Positions 19,950-31,242 of a stretch of 64,000 bases of DNA are shown here, one piece after another. Source of the stretch: Tribonema minus (Eukaryota; Sar; Xanthophyceae; Tribonematales; Tribonemataceae); contig JAFCMP010000174.1 of the NCBI GenBank assembly GCA_017506865.1, positions 55,700 to 119,699 of the forward strand, written 5' to 3'. The stretch's first letter is position 1; each line of letters begins with the position of its first letter. The translations under genes and the position numbers were made by a program. Under the pieces are notes generated by a model. That model was given only the letters and a program-made list of their open reading frames with translations. It had not been told where the DNA came from and searched no databases.

Positions 19950-22900
19950 TCATGATTGCTTGCACTCTGGGTTTTCCGCATTGGGGTCTGCGTTGGCAGC
20001 GTCGGCGCCTTCGTCATCGTCATCGTCGCCGCCGATGTCGCGTTCGGCAGCGGCAATGGCCCTGTGCATGGCCTCTTCCTCCTCCTCTTCGTCGTCATAC
20101 TCATCCTCCCCATCGTGGCTGCAATTCAACAACAGAAGCAGCACGCGAATAGCTGAATGCATGGAGGCAGCAGCTTGACATGATGTGTTGATCACCCGAG
20201 GGCATGCCGGCTTCCGATACCGTTGAGCACTTGCAAGTGCACGCACTGAAGCCAGTGAGCTAGTCGAACAAGGGCTTTCAAGAACCTGTTGGCCGTGCAA
20301 ATAATACAAGTATGCTCCTAAGCGACCTCCACCGCACCACGCTATCAAGCCTCCGACCTGGATAAACAGCACCCAGCTGCCCATTATGTCAACTAAAGCC
20401 GTGCCAGCTTGGCAAGGATCACATCAACAATGCATGACATGAGTTGCAGCTCACCACATCATTATATCAATGTGTCTGTCTGATCACATCGAGGTGGCAA
20501 GCGCTGAAACTGCACAAAACCTCGCCCACAAGCGAAGCCCATCAATGCAAAAACCATCCGCCATACGGATCGTGAGAAAGACGTGCAACTCGAATCTTCA
20601 CCAACACGCAATATCCAGCTCAACAAGCCTTTCTTTGACACACCTGATGGCATCTCCCGTGTACCAGTCGACGGCGTTGGGTATGATCTGCGTGCGCAGC
20701 ACCTGCGCAACCTCATAGTCTACCTCATAGTTGAGCTCGTAGTGCTCCTCCTCCTCCTCCTGAGAGTGAGCAAATGAGAGTGGACAGCAGGGGGTCAGTC
20801 AGTGTGCACGAAATACCTCGTGCGCACTGGGTACCTCGTGCATTTGCTTGTATGTATAGTGCCCGCCCCGTGCTAAATACAAGACTAGTGGTCGAAGCGC
20901 ACTACAGAGTCCTGTGGAGCACGAGCAGCTCAGTTGAAGTTGCCGTTAACCACGTTGAAGTTCACATCGTCTTCATTCAGCTACGTCTTTATTCAGCTAC
21001 TGAGCAATGTCTTTAGTGCACTGGGCGGCATCACCTACACCTACTGGCATTATGGGCATGCTTTCACTGAATGACAGGCGCGAGCTTGAAATGGAATTCA
21101 CTCAATCCCGAAATACTATTCACATTTGCCACATTTAAATTGTGCCTTCGCCCTACGACACTCGCTCACAAACTCTTACATGTGCATTTTCACACTACAC
21201 TACACGATACTCAGTGGTTCTCGTACATGTTCAAATCCTAAACACTGCAATGTCAACCACTGATCGTGATCAGATGCTGCGTAGACAGTGCCTTCACTAT
21301 GTTACTGCACTTGCAGGGTTCACTATGTACCTTCAGTTTGTGACTCGAGGTACAGTCACTGTGTACTGCAAGTTGCGACACAGATTTCACCGGACACACG
21401 TGTGCACTAAACGGCAGTTACAATCAGTTACTGAAGCGGTTACACTCACGTCTTCCTCGTCGTCCATGCTGTCAATGATGGGGTTCAGGAAGAACTTGAA
21501 GAAGCTATCCGTCTGGCAAGGAGGAGCACAGCGTACACAAAAGTAATGCAACGTAGGCGTACACAAAAGTAATGCAATGTTAGCAAAAAAGCCGCACTTT
21601 ATGTGGATGCCGGCGATATATGACAAGTCGAACGGCAAGCCAGTGTTTTGCTGACAAGACAGACTTGGTGAAACAAAAGTGCAAGAATGGCATCGTCTTT
21701 CACAATGCGATCAAGGTTTATAAAGTTGTGCTCTGTGCCGCCAGACAGAAACCAACTCAAAAGGGGGGAAAAAACTATGTGGACAGATGACTCCGTGCAC
21801 GAATGACTCGTCAATAAGCCAATCAACCATGTCCAGCAGGGACACGCAGCTGCGCCATCCCTACAACATCCAGCTGGAATCTCCACAAGCTATTTCCCAT
21901 GCCGCATTCATCTGAAAAGTAGGTTTGCCTCGACAATGCGAGAGTTGGCCATTAACTTCACAGTGCAAGTGTTGCGCAGCACCTTTCCTATGCTATACAC
22001 TGCCTGAGTACCAAGCATCGCTATTGTTCAGCATCAAAGTGTTAAGCATCACCTTGATTACGCGAGCGACGGGTCAGTATCAAGCATGGTTACAGTTCAG
22101 CATTTAGTGTTGAGCATCACCTTGATTACGCGAGTGACGGGCGTCTGTGCGGCGCCCCCCTTCCTGGCCCGCCCCTTCTTGTGCACCACGGTCTTCTCAC
22201 ACAGGTTCTTGTTCTTCTTCCAGTCTATTGGGCACCCCTCAACCTTCTGAAGCAGCGGTTCACCCTGCAAAGCAGCAGAGCGCGCCGCCATTGCCATGGC
22301 ACTCAGATGAGGATTTGTGCCTGCATAATGTGGCTCATCATAAAAGCGGGCTCTGACAGTAGGTATTGATGTGCGGCTGTCATCCCAGCTTCATGTATGC
22401 ACGCACCAAATTGGACATGTTGCAACCAGTCCAGACTAGACGTGAAGCGCAAAACTGTCGTTAACTGTAACATTGACATCCTAACCTCAACATGCACCTT
22501 CAGGCGCGCCTGCCGAAGCCGCCGACCTGCATTGCACTTCAGCATGCCTGCCTTTGATGCTGATAACCTCGGACTGCGCTTGAATATAGAAGTACTTGGG
22601 GGCACACGCGCTGCACCAAAGCTGTACCCTACGTGTACCCTAAGTGTAACTAGGTGTACTTTAGGTGAACCCTCCGCCATGCCTGCATCGGGCTGGTCCT
22701 GAAGCACCTGACACAGCACCACATGGTCCAACGTCTTAAGTGTTGAGGGTCAGTTTTGTTAGTATTAGGGATCCGCCGCTCTCGCAACAGTTGCGTACTG
22801 CCCTTACCTGGTCCAGGATTTGCGCCACGTCATAGGTCTTGGTGAGAACAGAGTTGGTGAAGAACTCGTTGGGGCTGAAGTGGAACTCCAGTCTGAACCC

Positions 22901-25900
22901 CATCAGATCCTCCCTGCGATGCAACGCAGACCAGCGGGGTAACAGACGTACTGAGCGCTGCTGCTCCTGTTAGCACGTATGTATGTATGCCTTCATGGAC
23001 CATGGCAAGCATCCATCTGCCTTGCCTTCAACGCACTTCGCTACTGCTGTACTACATCACATATTATGCTTTGCATGAGTGATCCAGCGTATCATTCATG
23101 AATTCATGCCAGCGGCACCATAACGGACTGCGGTGCCAACAAAAAACGCAGCATTTACGCAGCGGGAGGTTCAAAGAGGGTTTCCGCCCCTCAAGCGGAA
23201 GCAATTCAAGTACAAAGAGGGCACACAGCATGTGCAGTGCTGACATGGTAAGCACACGGCCAGACCTCAATTTGAAGTTCTACAGGGCAGCAGGGGCACA
23301 TCAGTACGTGGAAATAAGTAGAAATAAGTACTCACACCACCAACCGCAAAAGCAACTTCAGCGGTACAATCCGAGCATCTGACCAAGTTGAACTTTTGCA
23401 AACCATCCGTAGTTGGTACACATGCCGCGCATTTACATGCGTGCGCCGCTATTCTCAGCCGTCAACGCATTTGAAATCGGCAATGCGGGCCTGCACTGAC
23501 ACATAACATGTTTCGCACTGTTGCACAAACGTCAGCAGCATAATGTCATCAGCGACCTCAATGCCAGACACTGCGCTATGGTGTCTGTGAGTGCCGAGCA
23601 TTGTGGTCCTCACCGGTCAATGCACTTGACGTCTGTAAGGTGGGCCAGGGCTGTGACATCAGACTCCTCAATCAGATCCTGCAGCAGCGGAACGCGATAG
23701 TACAAGCCATTTGGCGATGTCATTTAGAAGTTATCGTGAATGCGCATTGACAGTTTCAGGTTGCATGTAGACTCTGGTAGCGAGCTTGACACCGACCTTC
23801 TGGGGTTTTTGCCTACACAAGAGTTGAATTCATTCATAAAGAGTGCATGCGTTTAGTTGCGCCCTGCGCAAAAACCAAAACAAGAAAGAAGAGAGTACAG
23901 CATGCATGTGTGTGTCAGTACACCAGAGTACAGCAACTTGGGTGCACTCCTGCAGCAGCGCTTCACAGCAGTTCAGCGCCACGCCTTGGTACTGAAAAAC
24001 GAATCAAAAAGATCGTTGAGCTCTAGGTGACAAGGTTAATGATGGTGCAGCTGATGCGTGCAATGGCACCTGCTACGGCTGGCCTCTGTCGGAGCGCTAC
24101 ATGTATGTCTTATAAACAATGCTCAGCATGCACAGGACAATCGTATGTTTGAGGTCAGCAGTGTGCATGAGGTTACAAATTCAGGGCCGTAGGCGAGGGC
24201 GCCGTCCCAGTGCTCGACAGCTATTGTACTGTAATATGACAATAGAGTACAGTACAGTGCAGTACACAGTACAGTACAGTACAGTACAGCATTGGGCTGA
24301 CCAGATGCCTGGACGCTCGGTTTGATGAAGGCCCGCCACAATGATGATGACCTGCGCCAACGGCCACCACACCACATCCTCTCCTGGGCCAAGGTAAAAC
24401 CCCAGCATATGCCCACCATAACCATCGCATCATTCCCCACAAATCCCAAAACATCAGCTCATGCCTAAACCCTTGGTTTGATGAATGCACAATATGAATA
24501 ACGCTCTCACCTGCAGCGCCTCATGCCTAATCATAGCGTTTGCCCAGAATGATGGCACCCCCTTGACGTCTTCCCCTTGGTCAGCCCCATGTGCCTCCTC
24601 ATCGTCTCCGGCCTCCGATTCAGTCTTCTGCAGGTGCAGAAACAGTTGCGTGCTGATGATCAATGCGCAGAAGTACATGACAACATGCAAGCGCTGCAGC
24701 GATTGCTGTTGGATGTCTTCTCCATTGTCTGCTTTCAGGTATGTATTGGGTTGACACACATGCAAACGCAATGCTAACGATGTTTTGCATTTGCCGCCCA
24801 ACCACCAGAAATGGGTAGCGGCAGACTTAGGTTTGATCCTAATGCTGATGGTACAGGTATGCCTTAGTTAAATGCAACCTGATGATGATTCTGCACACGC
24901 CTACTGCTGCTTGCAGGCCCGGATGCAATTCTGTTCTGTTTTGTTGTTGATGTGTCGACTTGTGTTACCGTCCTCTTTGCTGCTGCGGCATAGAGTACAT
25001 ACCAATTGCATGTTGAACAGGATCGAGCGCACTGCCCCCTAGAGATAATGTGAGCGAAAGAATACGCTTTTGTTGTGCATGTCAGCTGAAAAGGTCTGAG
25101 TGTGGCGTGTTCACCCCCTGCTACTGTCATTGACACTGCCGGTGCAGACTGCAGCGCTAGTGTACCATTCCACAAAAAAAAAAGACCACTGGTAAACTTC
25201 AACTGAATGTAGTGAAGTTTTACTCCTTTATAAATGAAAGCGTACATAAATGTGCATGGGCGTACCTCAACTTCCTGGTTGCGACAGACCCATGTCACCC
25301 CGCCACTAGCATACTGCAACTGAAGTGGTGAAGCTCAACTTCAACTGCATGTGAATGTGCAGGGGGCGTACCTCAACTTTCTTGTTGCCAAGACTATGTT
25401 GCAGGCCCCCACTAGTATGATGCTCCAACTGAAGTACTGCAGCTCAGCTTCAAGTGTGTGAGAACGTGCATGGGCATACCTCAACTTCCTTGTTGCCCGA
25501 GACAATGTCACAGCCCCCCCACTAGTAACTGCAACTGGAGTACTGAAGCTCAACTTCAAGTGTGTGCAGGGGCGCACCTCAACTTCCTTGTTACCCGAGA
25601 CAATGTCGCACCCCCTACTAGTACACTGCGACTGCAGTGAAGCTCAAATTCAACTGCAAGTGCATGTGGGTGCGCACCTCAACTTCCTTGTTGCCCGAGA
25701 CAATGTCGCAGCGCTCCTGATACAGCACATCGTAGCGCTTGCGGTACTCCGCCTCCAGCACTCGCCTCGCGGCCTGACAGAGAGCAGTGCACAGCACGGC
25801 ACTGCACGTGAGCTGGTAGTCGCTTGGGCACACAGATGCCATGGAGTGAAAGAGAGCAATGCAGTGAGTGAGTGAGTGAGTGAGTCGCCGCGGCCACCTG

Positions 25901-27684
25901 AGCAATATGAAGTTCAGTATGTGCGAGTCAAATGCATCCAAGTACATACAGAGGAGACCGGAGCCACCGGCTGAGAATGTCATCTTATGACAGCACTGCG
26001 TCAAGTCGAAATACAAGGTGTTGCAGTAAGCCTGGCAGACAACATTGTTCGCACTCAAAACCTCTTTATTACGCACCAAAGTCAGCATGGCAGCTGTGAG
26101 ACATGCCACTTCCTTGGCTTTGCTGCTGTAACCTCCGAAATCCAGAGATGACAAAAGAAGCACCAGTTCCTTGGCTTCGCTGTCCCTTTCCGAAATCAAT
26201 ACTTTGAGATGACAACACACAATGGATTGGGAGGTGGTCAGCCGTGGGCAAAGAAGTGCAGTGCTCAGCAGCAGATCTACCTACATACCTTGTACTCCTC
26301 GTATATGTCATCCCGCTTGCCCTGCAGGTCTTTAAGAGCGTCGATCCGCCTGAGTACGGAGTGCGGCAGCACCACCCTATCACCGTCCTCTGCGTCGTAG
26401 ACGTCATCCTCCGTGTCGTCATCGTTGTCATTGTCCAGCGCTGTGTGGCGCAGAGGAGCGGCAGGAAGCACGATCAGATGCGACAGCTCCACGTTAGTTT
26501 GCTGATCAACCTCTCGTGTGCTTGGGCAAGTGACAGCAAAGCAGCAAGCAGCATGTGATGGCACAGGCGACCTCGTGTCAGTGGCATCATGCCAGTGGCA
26601 TGATGTCCATGAAATAGGTATTTTTATCTGCACCATCGTCATCGTCCCATGCTGCTGACAAGAGAATGCGTCGGTGAAACGATGATGTGGAGAGAACTGG
26701 TGCTTGAAATATGACAAAAGTGTACTACTGGCCGTGACCCCTTGAAAACCAGCTTCCACTTGTTCAAGCATAACACGAGTACAGCTTGCAGCATGTGCTG
26801 GAGTGCTGGACGGTGTCACTGCCGTCCCATGCTTCATCGTATAGGCATTAGGTGCATATCCTATCGTCATCTGAAGCCACCAGTTCAGCGCTGAGGTCAG
26901 GCTGCGCTCTCTTTTGATATGACAGTAGTACACCGCCGATAGGTGCCAATTCTGCAGTCGATTCCTGTGGCACCTTTACACTAAAAACCTCGTAAATCAA
27001 TGCAGGCAGTGTAAGCCATAGTGTTGCGTAGCTCACACAGCACACCCATTTTCCAGGTCGACAGCCCTACGATACCATACTTGACAAACCATGGGCTATC
27101 AGTGCACATGTACGCAAACCTGGTTTTGGCAATGCTTGTAGCACGCCGCAAGTGATGCAGGTGAGCTCTGAGTATGCTTGCATATGCTATACATGATATT
27201 TGTGGTTCACATCCTATTTAGCGGTGATGTCTACGGACAGCGAGGGCGACGGCGTGCGCCCTCACAACACACACCAAGACATACTTCGCAGCAAGGTTGA
27301 TGCGTGTTTCATCATATGCAGAGGTATGCATACGCACCCCACACCGCCCTTTTGTTTATGCTCTCAACGACGCAAAAATTCAAAATACCGACATGGACGG
27401 TCCGGGTGCCAGGCCAGTCGTGGTTGCAAGACTAACACGCGCCACCCGCTTGCAAATAGGCGACTTGGGAAGAGAGAAGTAAGGCTCCTGAAGCATTAAC
27501 TTGTGTGCGAGCCGCGAAGGCTGGCTCGCTGGCACGATACGAGATGCGACGCTGCGAACCAGATCTGAGGCAAGATCGCACCTGAGAGGTTTAAATTTTT
27601 GAATGCCCCGGTGGGCGGAGGAGGTGGTTGATTAGGGTTGCTCCCGCCAGCACCAGGCGCCGCAGGTAGTCCCTCCGATGACAT
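19950..27684 (-). CDS. NAP1: Nucleosome assembly protein 1-like histone chaperone
   Basis: Ten exons: 27582-27684, 26289-26440, 25678-25773, 24511-24627, 23614-23678, 22808-22913, 22121-22264, 21450-21512, 20644-20759 and 19950-20118. All are GT-AG and phase-consistent, giving 376 residues, a normal NAP1 length. In order: Pro-rich N-terminus and acidic stretch; long dimerisation helix (VLRRIDALKDLQGKRDDIYE, then YRKRYDVLYQERCDIVSG); DVKGVPSFWANAM; LAHLTDVKCIDR; GFRLEFHFSPNEFFTNSVLT; CPIDWKKNKNLCEKTV with a basic loop; TDSFFKFFLNPI; AQVLRTQIIPNAVDWYTGDA; and a long Glu/Asp tail. NAP1 shuttles H2A-H2B and H3-H4 for chromatin assembly. Exons 3 and 7 have their donor edges copied into the downstream introns. 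Divergent from RPS15. Confidence 0.95.
22040..22075 (-). repeat. Copy of the donor edge of NAP1 exon 7
   Basis: gcatcaccttgattacgcga followed by gcgacggg matches the real edge at 22115-22142 with one change and keeps ATCAAG|GTGATG. It lies about 75 bp into the downstream intron. Confidence 0.85.
23705..23880 (+). mobile_element. Degenerate LINE-like 3' tail in a NAP1 intron
   Basis: Words shared with the tail at 33410-33580 are catttggcgatg, gcattgaca, tgtaga(t/c)tctgg and a T-run followed by a gcgccct-like sequence. The similarity is patchy, so this is a weak call. Confidence 0.35.
23994..24035 (+). repeat. Dispersed 40-bp intronic repeat, copy 2
   Basis: Same consensus as 15182-15221 with a few differences. 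It lies in a NAP1 intron, antisense to that gene. Confidence 0.85.
24248..24292. repeat. GTACA microsatellite in a NAP1 intron
   Basis: Runs of agtac with slight interruptions (gtgcagtacac). No other feature. Confidence 0.8.
25257..25606 (-). repeat. Four extra copies of the donor edge of NAP1 exon 3
   Basis: The real edge is about 25672-25715. Copies begin near 25257, 25366, 25467 and 25562, spaced 95-110 bp. All four keep GTTGAG|GT (GTACGC, GTACGC, GTATGC, GTGCGC). Their exon part fades with distance: the nearest copies read GACATTGTCTCGGG almost exactly, while the farthest has several changes. An (agtg) run of about 24 bases lies upstream of exon 3 at 25860. Confidence 0.9.
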
Positions 27685-28090
27685 CTTACCGCTGCGTGTT
27701 TGGCCCCTCACTTGTTTGGCGCCCGCCGGTGTTGAGGTTCGAACGTGAAGTTCGAGCTCAGTTTGACGTACCGGTACACAGTCTACAGGTGAGAGCTGTG
27801 AGGTGTGCTGGTATTGCTTTTGGTTCTGACTGCTGAATGGCGGCACTTGTATCTTCTTGTCTCAATGTGTACTGGCGAAGCCAACTTTGTAGAGGGATGA
27901 TGATGGATGTGTGCGCACACACCCCACTAGTGTGTGTTGCATGAGGGTATATGCCTCTGAGGCTGAGTGACAAAGTATTTGCATGTAGTCGCTGGATGTC
28001 GGCAACTATATGGCGTCGCCTCATGTCACAGCTTTTTGCTCAACTCACTGTCGCAGGTAAATACAGAAGGAGGACATTCAAGCAGCAACC
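27685..28090. promoter_or_regulatory. Shared upstream region of NAP1 and RPS15
   Basis: 406 bp between divergent ATGs. No TATA-like box is evident. Both 5' UTRs lie here; a polypyrimidine-to-AG stretch before 28059 (actgtcgcag) could mark a 5' UTR intron of RPS15. Confidence 0.45.
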
Positions 28091-30830
28091 ATGGCGGAGG
28101 AGCTGTCAGCCGAGCAGATGATGGAGATGCGAAAAAAACGTACGTTCAAAAAGTTTACTTTCAGGGGCGTGGAGCTGGAAAAGCTACTGGACCTCAGCAA
28201 CGAGGTGAGAGCAGCAATGCCTGACTTCCATCAACCTCATGAACGATGTGATGGCATTTACACATGATGTGTTGTACAGAACGTTCGCAAGCAGCAATGG
28301 CTGGCTTTTGAACACATCAAGCTTGAGCCTGCTATCCAGTTAGTAACGCGGACGACCCCCAGCTTGAAGTATTGTCTGATCAGACAATACAAATTGAAGT
28401 AATAAGTGGAAACTCACACCGGTGGGCATCGCATAGACACACAATTATGCAAGTTTTTTCTTGTCGATTGCCTACATATGGGCCTCAGTCACGCGAAGTT
28501 CGAGGGTGGGCGGCTTACCTTTTATTACACCAGCGTCATCACGTGGGGTACATGACATAGGTGGAAGGCACTTGCGGCTAACCATCCCTTGTCACCTAGA
28601 GCTCTACGATCTTTTGATTCATTTTCATAAATTGATTCAGGCACAAAACAGTGTGAGGCGTTGGACGTCAGTGAACTCAGTGAAGGGCAGTCTCACCTGC
28701 TTGACAATGACCGCGGAGCATCACCACCATCCACCATACATACCTACTGCATACAGTGCAGTGCGCGCGTGGGCCCTCTCGCTTGTCTCTCGCACGGGAG
28801 TCACCGACTCACCAACATGTTGTGAGTCATGGCATCGTGTGTGTCGCGATGTGACTTGCCTCCGTTCGCCTGTGCACTATGCATTGGTACGGCGTGACAT
28901 GCTAGCCTGCACGCGTGATCTTCTTTCTACCTACACCTGCGCGCGAACGCTGCCGCTTTTGTTGTGCGCAGGAGTTCATGGAGATGGTTCACGACACCTT
29001 TGTAGGGCAGCCCCATCCTCTTGTGACGAATACAACAACAAGGCATCACCGCCATCAACCATACATACCTGCATCTGTGCGTGAACGCTGCCGCTTTGGT
29101 TGTGCGCAGGAGTTCATGGAGATGGTTCACACACGTGCACGGCGGCGCATGACGCGTGGCCTCAAGCGCAAGCCCATGGCACTCATCAAGCGCCTGCGCA
29201 AGGCCAAGAAGGGTGAGCGAATGTGTGTGAGATGTCTGCCCATTTGGAAAACGACCATTGAGAAGTGCCCCGTAGTGCTGCACTGCTGGCGACTGTGAAA
29301 ACGGCTTCGTGCATCCAGCGCCTGCGCGAGGCCAAGAAGGGAGAGCGAACGCGCGCGAGATGTTTGCTCATATGTAAACCAAGCATCTCTTGCAGGATGT
29401 GAGTGAACGTGCACAGGATGTTTGCTCATTGTGAAAACAAGCCCCTCTTCAAGTATCTGATAGTTGAGAAGTGGTGCATAGCGCTGCACTTTTGACAACT
29501 GTGACAACGGCTTTGTGCATCCAGCACGCGCGCAAGGCCAAGAAGGGTGAGCGAACGCGCGTGATATGTTTGCCCCAGTACAGGTCTCCGTTGATGGCAT
29601 GTACACCATCAAATCGATCGAAACAGTCATTGCCGGAGTGTACTTCATCTTGAAAGCAAGCACCTCTTGAAGGATCTGCACACTGAGAAGCGCTCTAAAG
29701 TGATGCACAGTTGACAATTATGCAAATGGCGTTGTACATCCAGACCCTCCCCAGCGCATGTAGACTCTCCGCGCCTTTCAGTACTTGAAGTTTAAAGTAG
29801 CTGGTTTTGCGTCCACACATTTACTGTCCTGGCAGTGTGTCAGTCTCGTAACAACACTCCAGTATATCAACAGCATGTCGAGTCGTTGACATGATATGGG
29901 CAGGAGTTATGTTGCCAGTTAGCAGCAAGACGATGGCAGAATGGCAGCAGAACACATTGTCCCAGCAGTTACGCGCAATGCCCATCCGTTTGACATTGCA
30001 GCCTGTTTTATTGTGAATCAAAGTTGGCTGCACGCACAGAGTCACAGTCTGAGTCGAGGAGTGTCAGGGCCCTGGTGTGCACAAGGACACAGCTTAGGTC
30101 AAAAGCAGGCCTTTCACCACACACGCATACCATTGATCACTGTGGTCACACTGAACCCTGTGTAAGCGTGTTGTGCACAGCACTCGCATTTGCTGCTAGT
30201 GTCAAACACCGGGATTGAATTGTGGAGCTGGCACTCGTCACGGTGCTGCCGCCCTTCCTCACCAAACTTTGACCAAAGCGCCCTTAGTTCGTGGACGTCA
30301 CCCGTTGAACTCCCGCTCGTTGAACTCACACTTCAACTCGTGTGCCCATCGCTTTGCACTACAGAGGCGGCACCCATGCAACGGCCCTTAGGCATCAAAA
30401 CACACTTGCGCAATATGCTCACTCGCAGTTGCTGAAATTGCCAAACACAGGGACAGTACCTGTGGAGCTGTTGCTCCTGCTGCCGCCCTTTTCTCACCAA
30501 AGCGCCCATTCGCTCGTGCACGTCACCCGCTGAACTCACACCTTGACCTAAAACTTCAACTCGTGTGCCCTCCGCACTGCGCGCACAGAGGCGGCGCCCA
30601 TGGAGCGTCCTAAGGGCATCAAGACACACCTGCGCAATATGCTCATCGTACCAGAGATGATCGGCTCGGTAGTAGGCATCTACAACGGCAAGTCTTTCAA
30701 CGGCATCGAAATCAAGCCCGAGATGGTAGGCATGTATCTGGGGGAGTTCTCCATTACCTACAAGCCCGTGCGCCACGGTCGGCCGGGCATTGGATCTACT
30801 GCAAGTGCGCGATTTATCCCGCTATCGTGA
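28091..30830 (+). CDS. RPS15: 40S ribosomal protein uS19 (RPS15)
   Basis: Exons are 28091-28204, 29110-29212 and 30589-30830, all GT-AG and in phase, giving 152 residues (human 145). Matches to the eukaryotic family run throughout: [105 protein letters not shown] and the terminal ARFIPLS. uS19 lies in the head of the small subunit near the decoding centre. Introns 1 and 2 carry extra copies of the exon-2 acceptor edge, exon-2 donor edge and exon-3 acceptor edge. The start is the first ATG after a purine-rich leader and begins MAEELSAEQ, as in relatives. Confidence 0.97.
28369..28390. repeat. 22-bp perfect palindrome in RPS15 intron 1
   Basis: gtattgtctga followed by its exact complement with no spacer. 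It could form a hairpin in the transcript. Confidence 0.8.
28586..28626 (-). repeat. Dispersed 40-bp intronic repeat, copy 3 (inverted)
   Basis: Reverse complement of the consensus seen at 15182 and 23994, in RPS15 intron 1. Confidence 0.85.
28950..29005 (+). repeat. Copy of the acceptor edge of RPS15 exon 2
   Basis: gaacgctgccgctt, then tgcgcag|GAGTTCATGGAGATGGTTCAC, repeats the real edge at 29080-29130 almost perfectly about 130 bp upstream. The copy diverges after the CAC codon. It has an intact decoy AG. Confidence 0.9.
29310..29555 (+). repeat. Copies of the donor edge of RPS15 exon 2
   Basis: The real edge is CGCCTGCGCAAGGCCAAGAAG G|GTGAGC at 29190-29218. Copies occur at about 29316-29350 (donor changed to GAGAGC) and 29523-29557 (donor GTGAGC kept). 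The intron between copies is repeated too, and a further intron-only remnant begins near 29735. Confidence 0.88.
30220..30420 (+). repeat. Copy of the acceptor region of RPS15 exon 3
   Basis: About 200 bp repeat 30450-30645 with indels, including gcac(t)acag|AGGCGGC(A/G)CCCATG and the codons for [10 protein letters not shown]. It ends within the exon. The ATG-to-CTG segment differs at several sites, so it is older than the exon-2 copy. Confidence 0.88.
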
Positions 30831-31242
30831 GCAGCGGCAGCGGCGGTGCATGCGGATCTTTGCGACGGTTACTACTGTCTGCAGGGGTGTGCTCCGCTAC
30901 ATGGCTGCTGTGGGCCAAATCACAACCACAATTATGTGTTACTGCGTGTCTGCATGTTGCAACTAACGTGATTCAGTGATCATATGGTGCGTCATGGGAT
31001 GCAACCTGCATAGATGCTGAAGTTGACAAGTTTGCTCAAACAACGCATGCCAGCACCCGCTGCCGGTCCATACCATTGTATCTGGGTTAGTGACCCATCC
31101 TTTTCTCCAGCATTGGCTGACTGCGTTCATGCATGAGACGAGCAACAGTTGCACCAAAAAAACGAGCAGCAGCAACGCATGCATGCCGAACAGCGCACAA
31201 TGACGGGAACACAAGATACATTCATTGATAATAATGATTCAT
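30831..31242. other. Intergenic 3' ends of RPS15 and CtpA (convergent)
   Basis: 412 bp between the two stop codons. Nothing beyond 3' UTR-type sequence is recognised. Confidence 0.5.

Noticed and set aside
27200-27499. Plus-strand frame starting STDSEGDGVRP
   Set aside because: Lies inside NAP1 intron 1 on the other strand, with no family signature or linked exons; probably chance.
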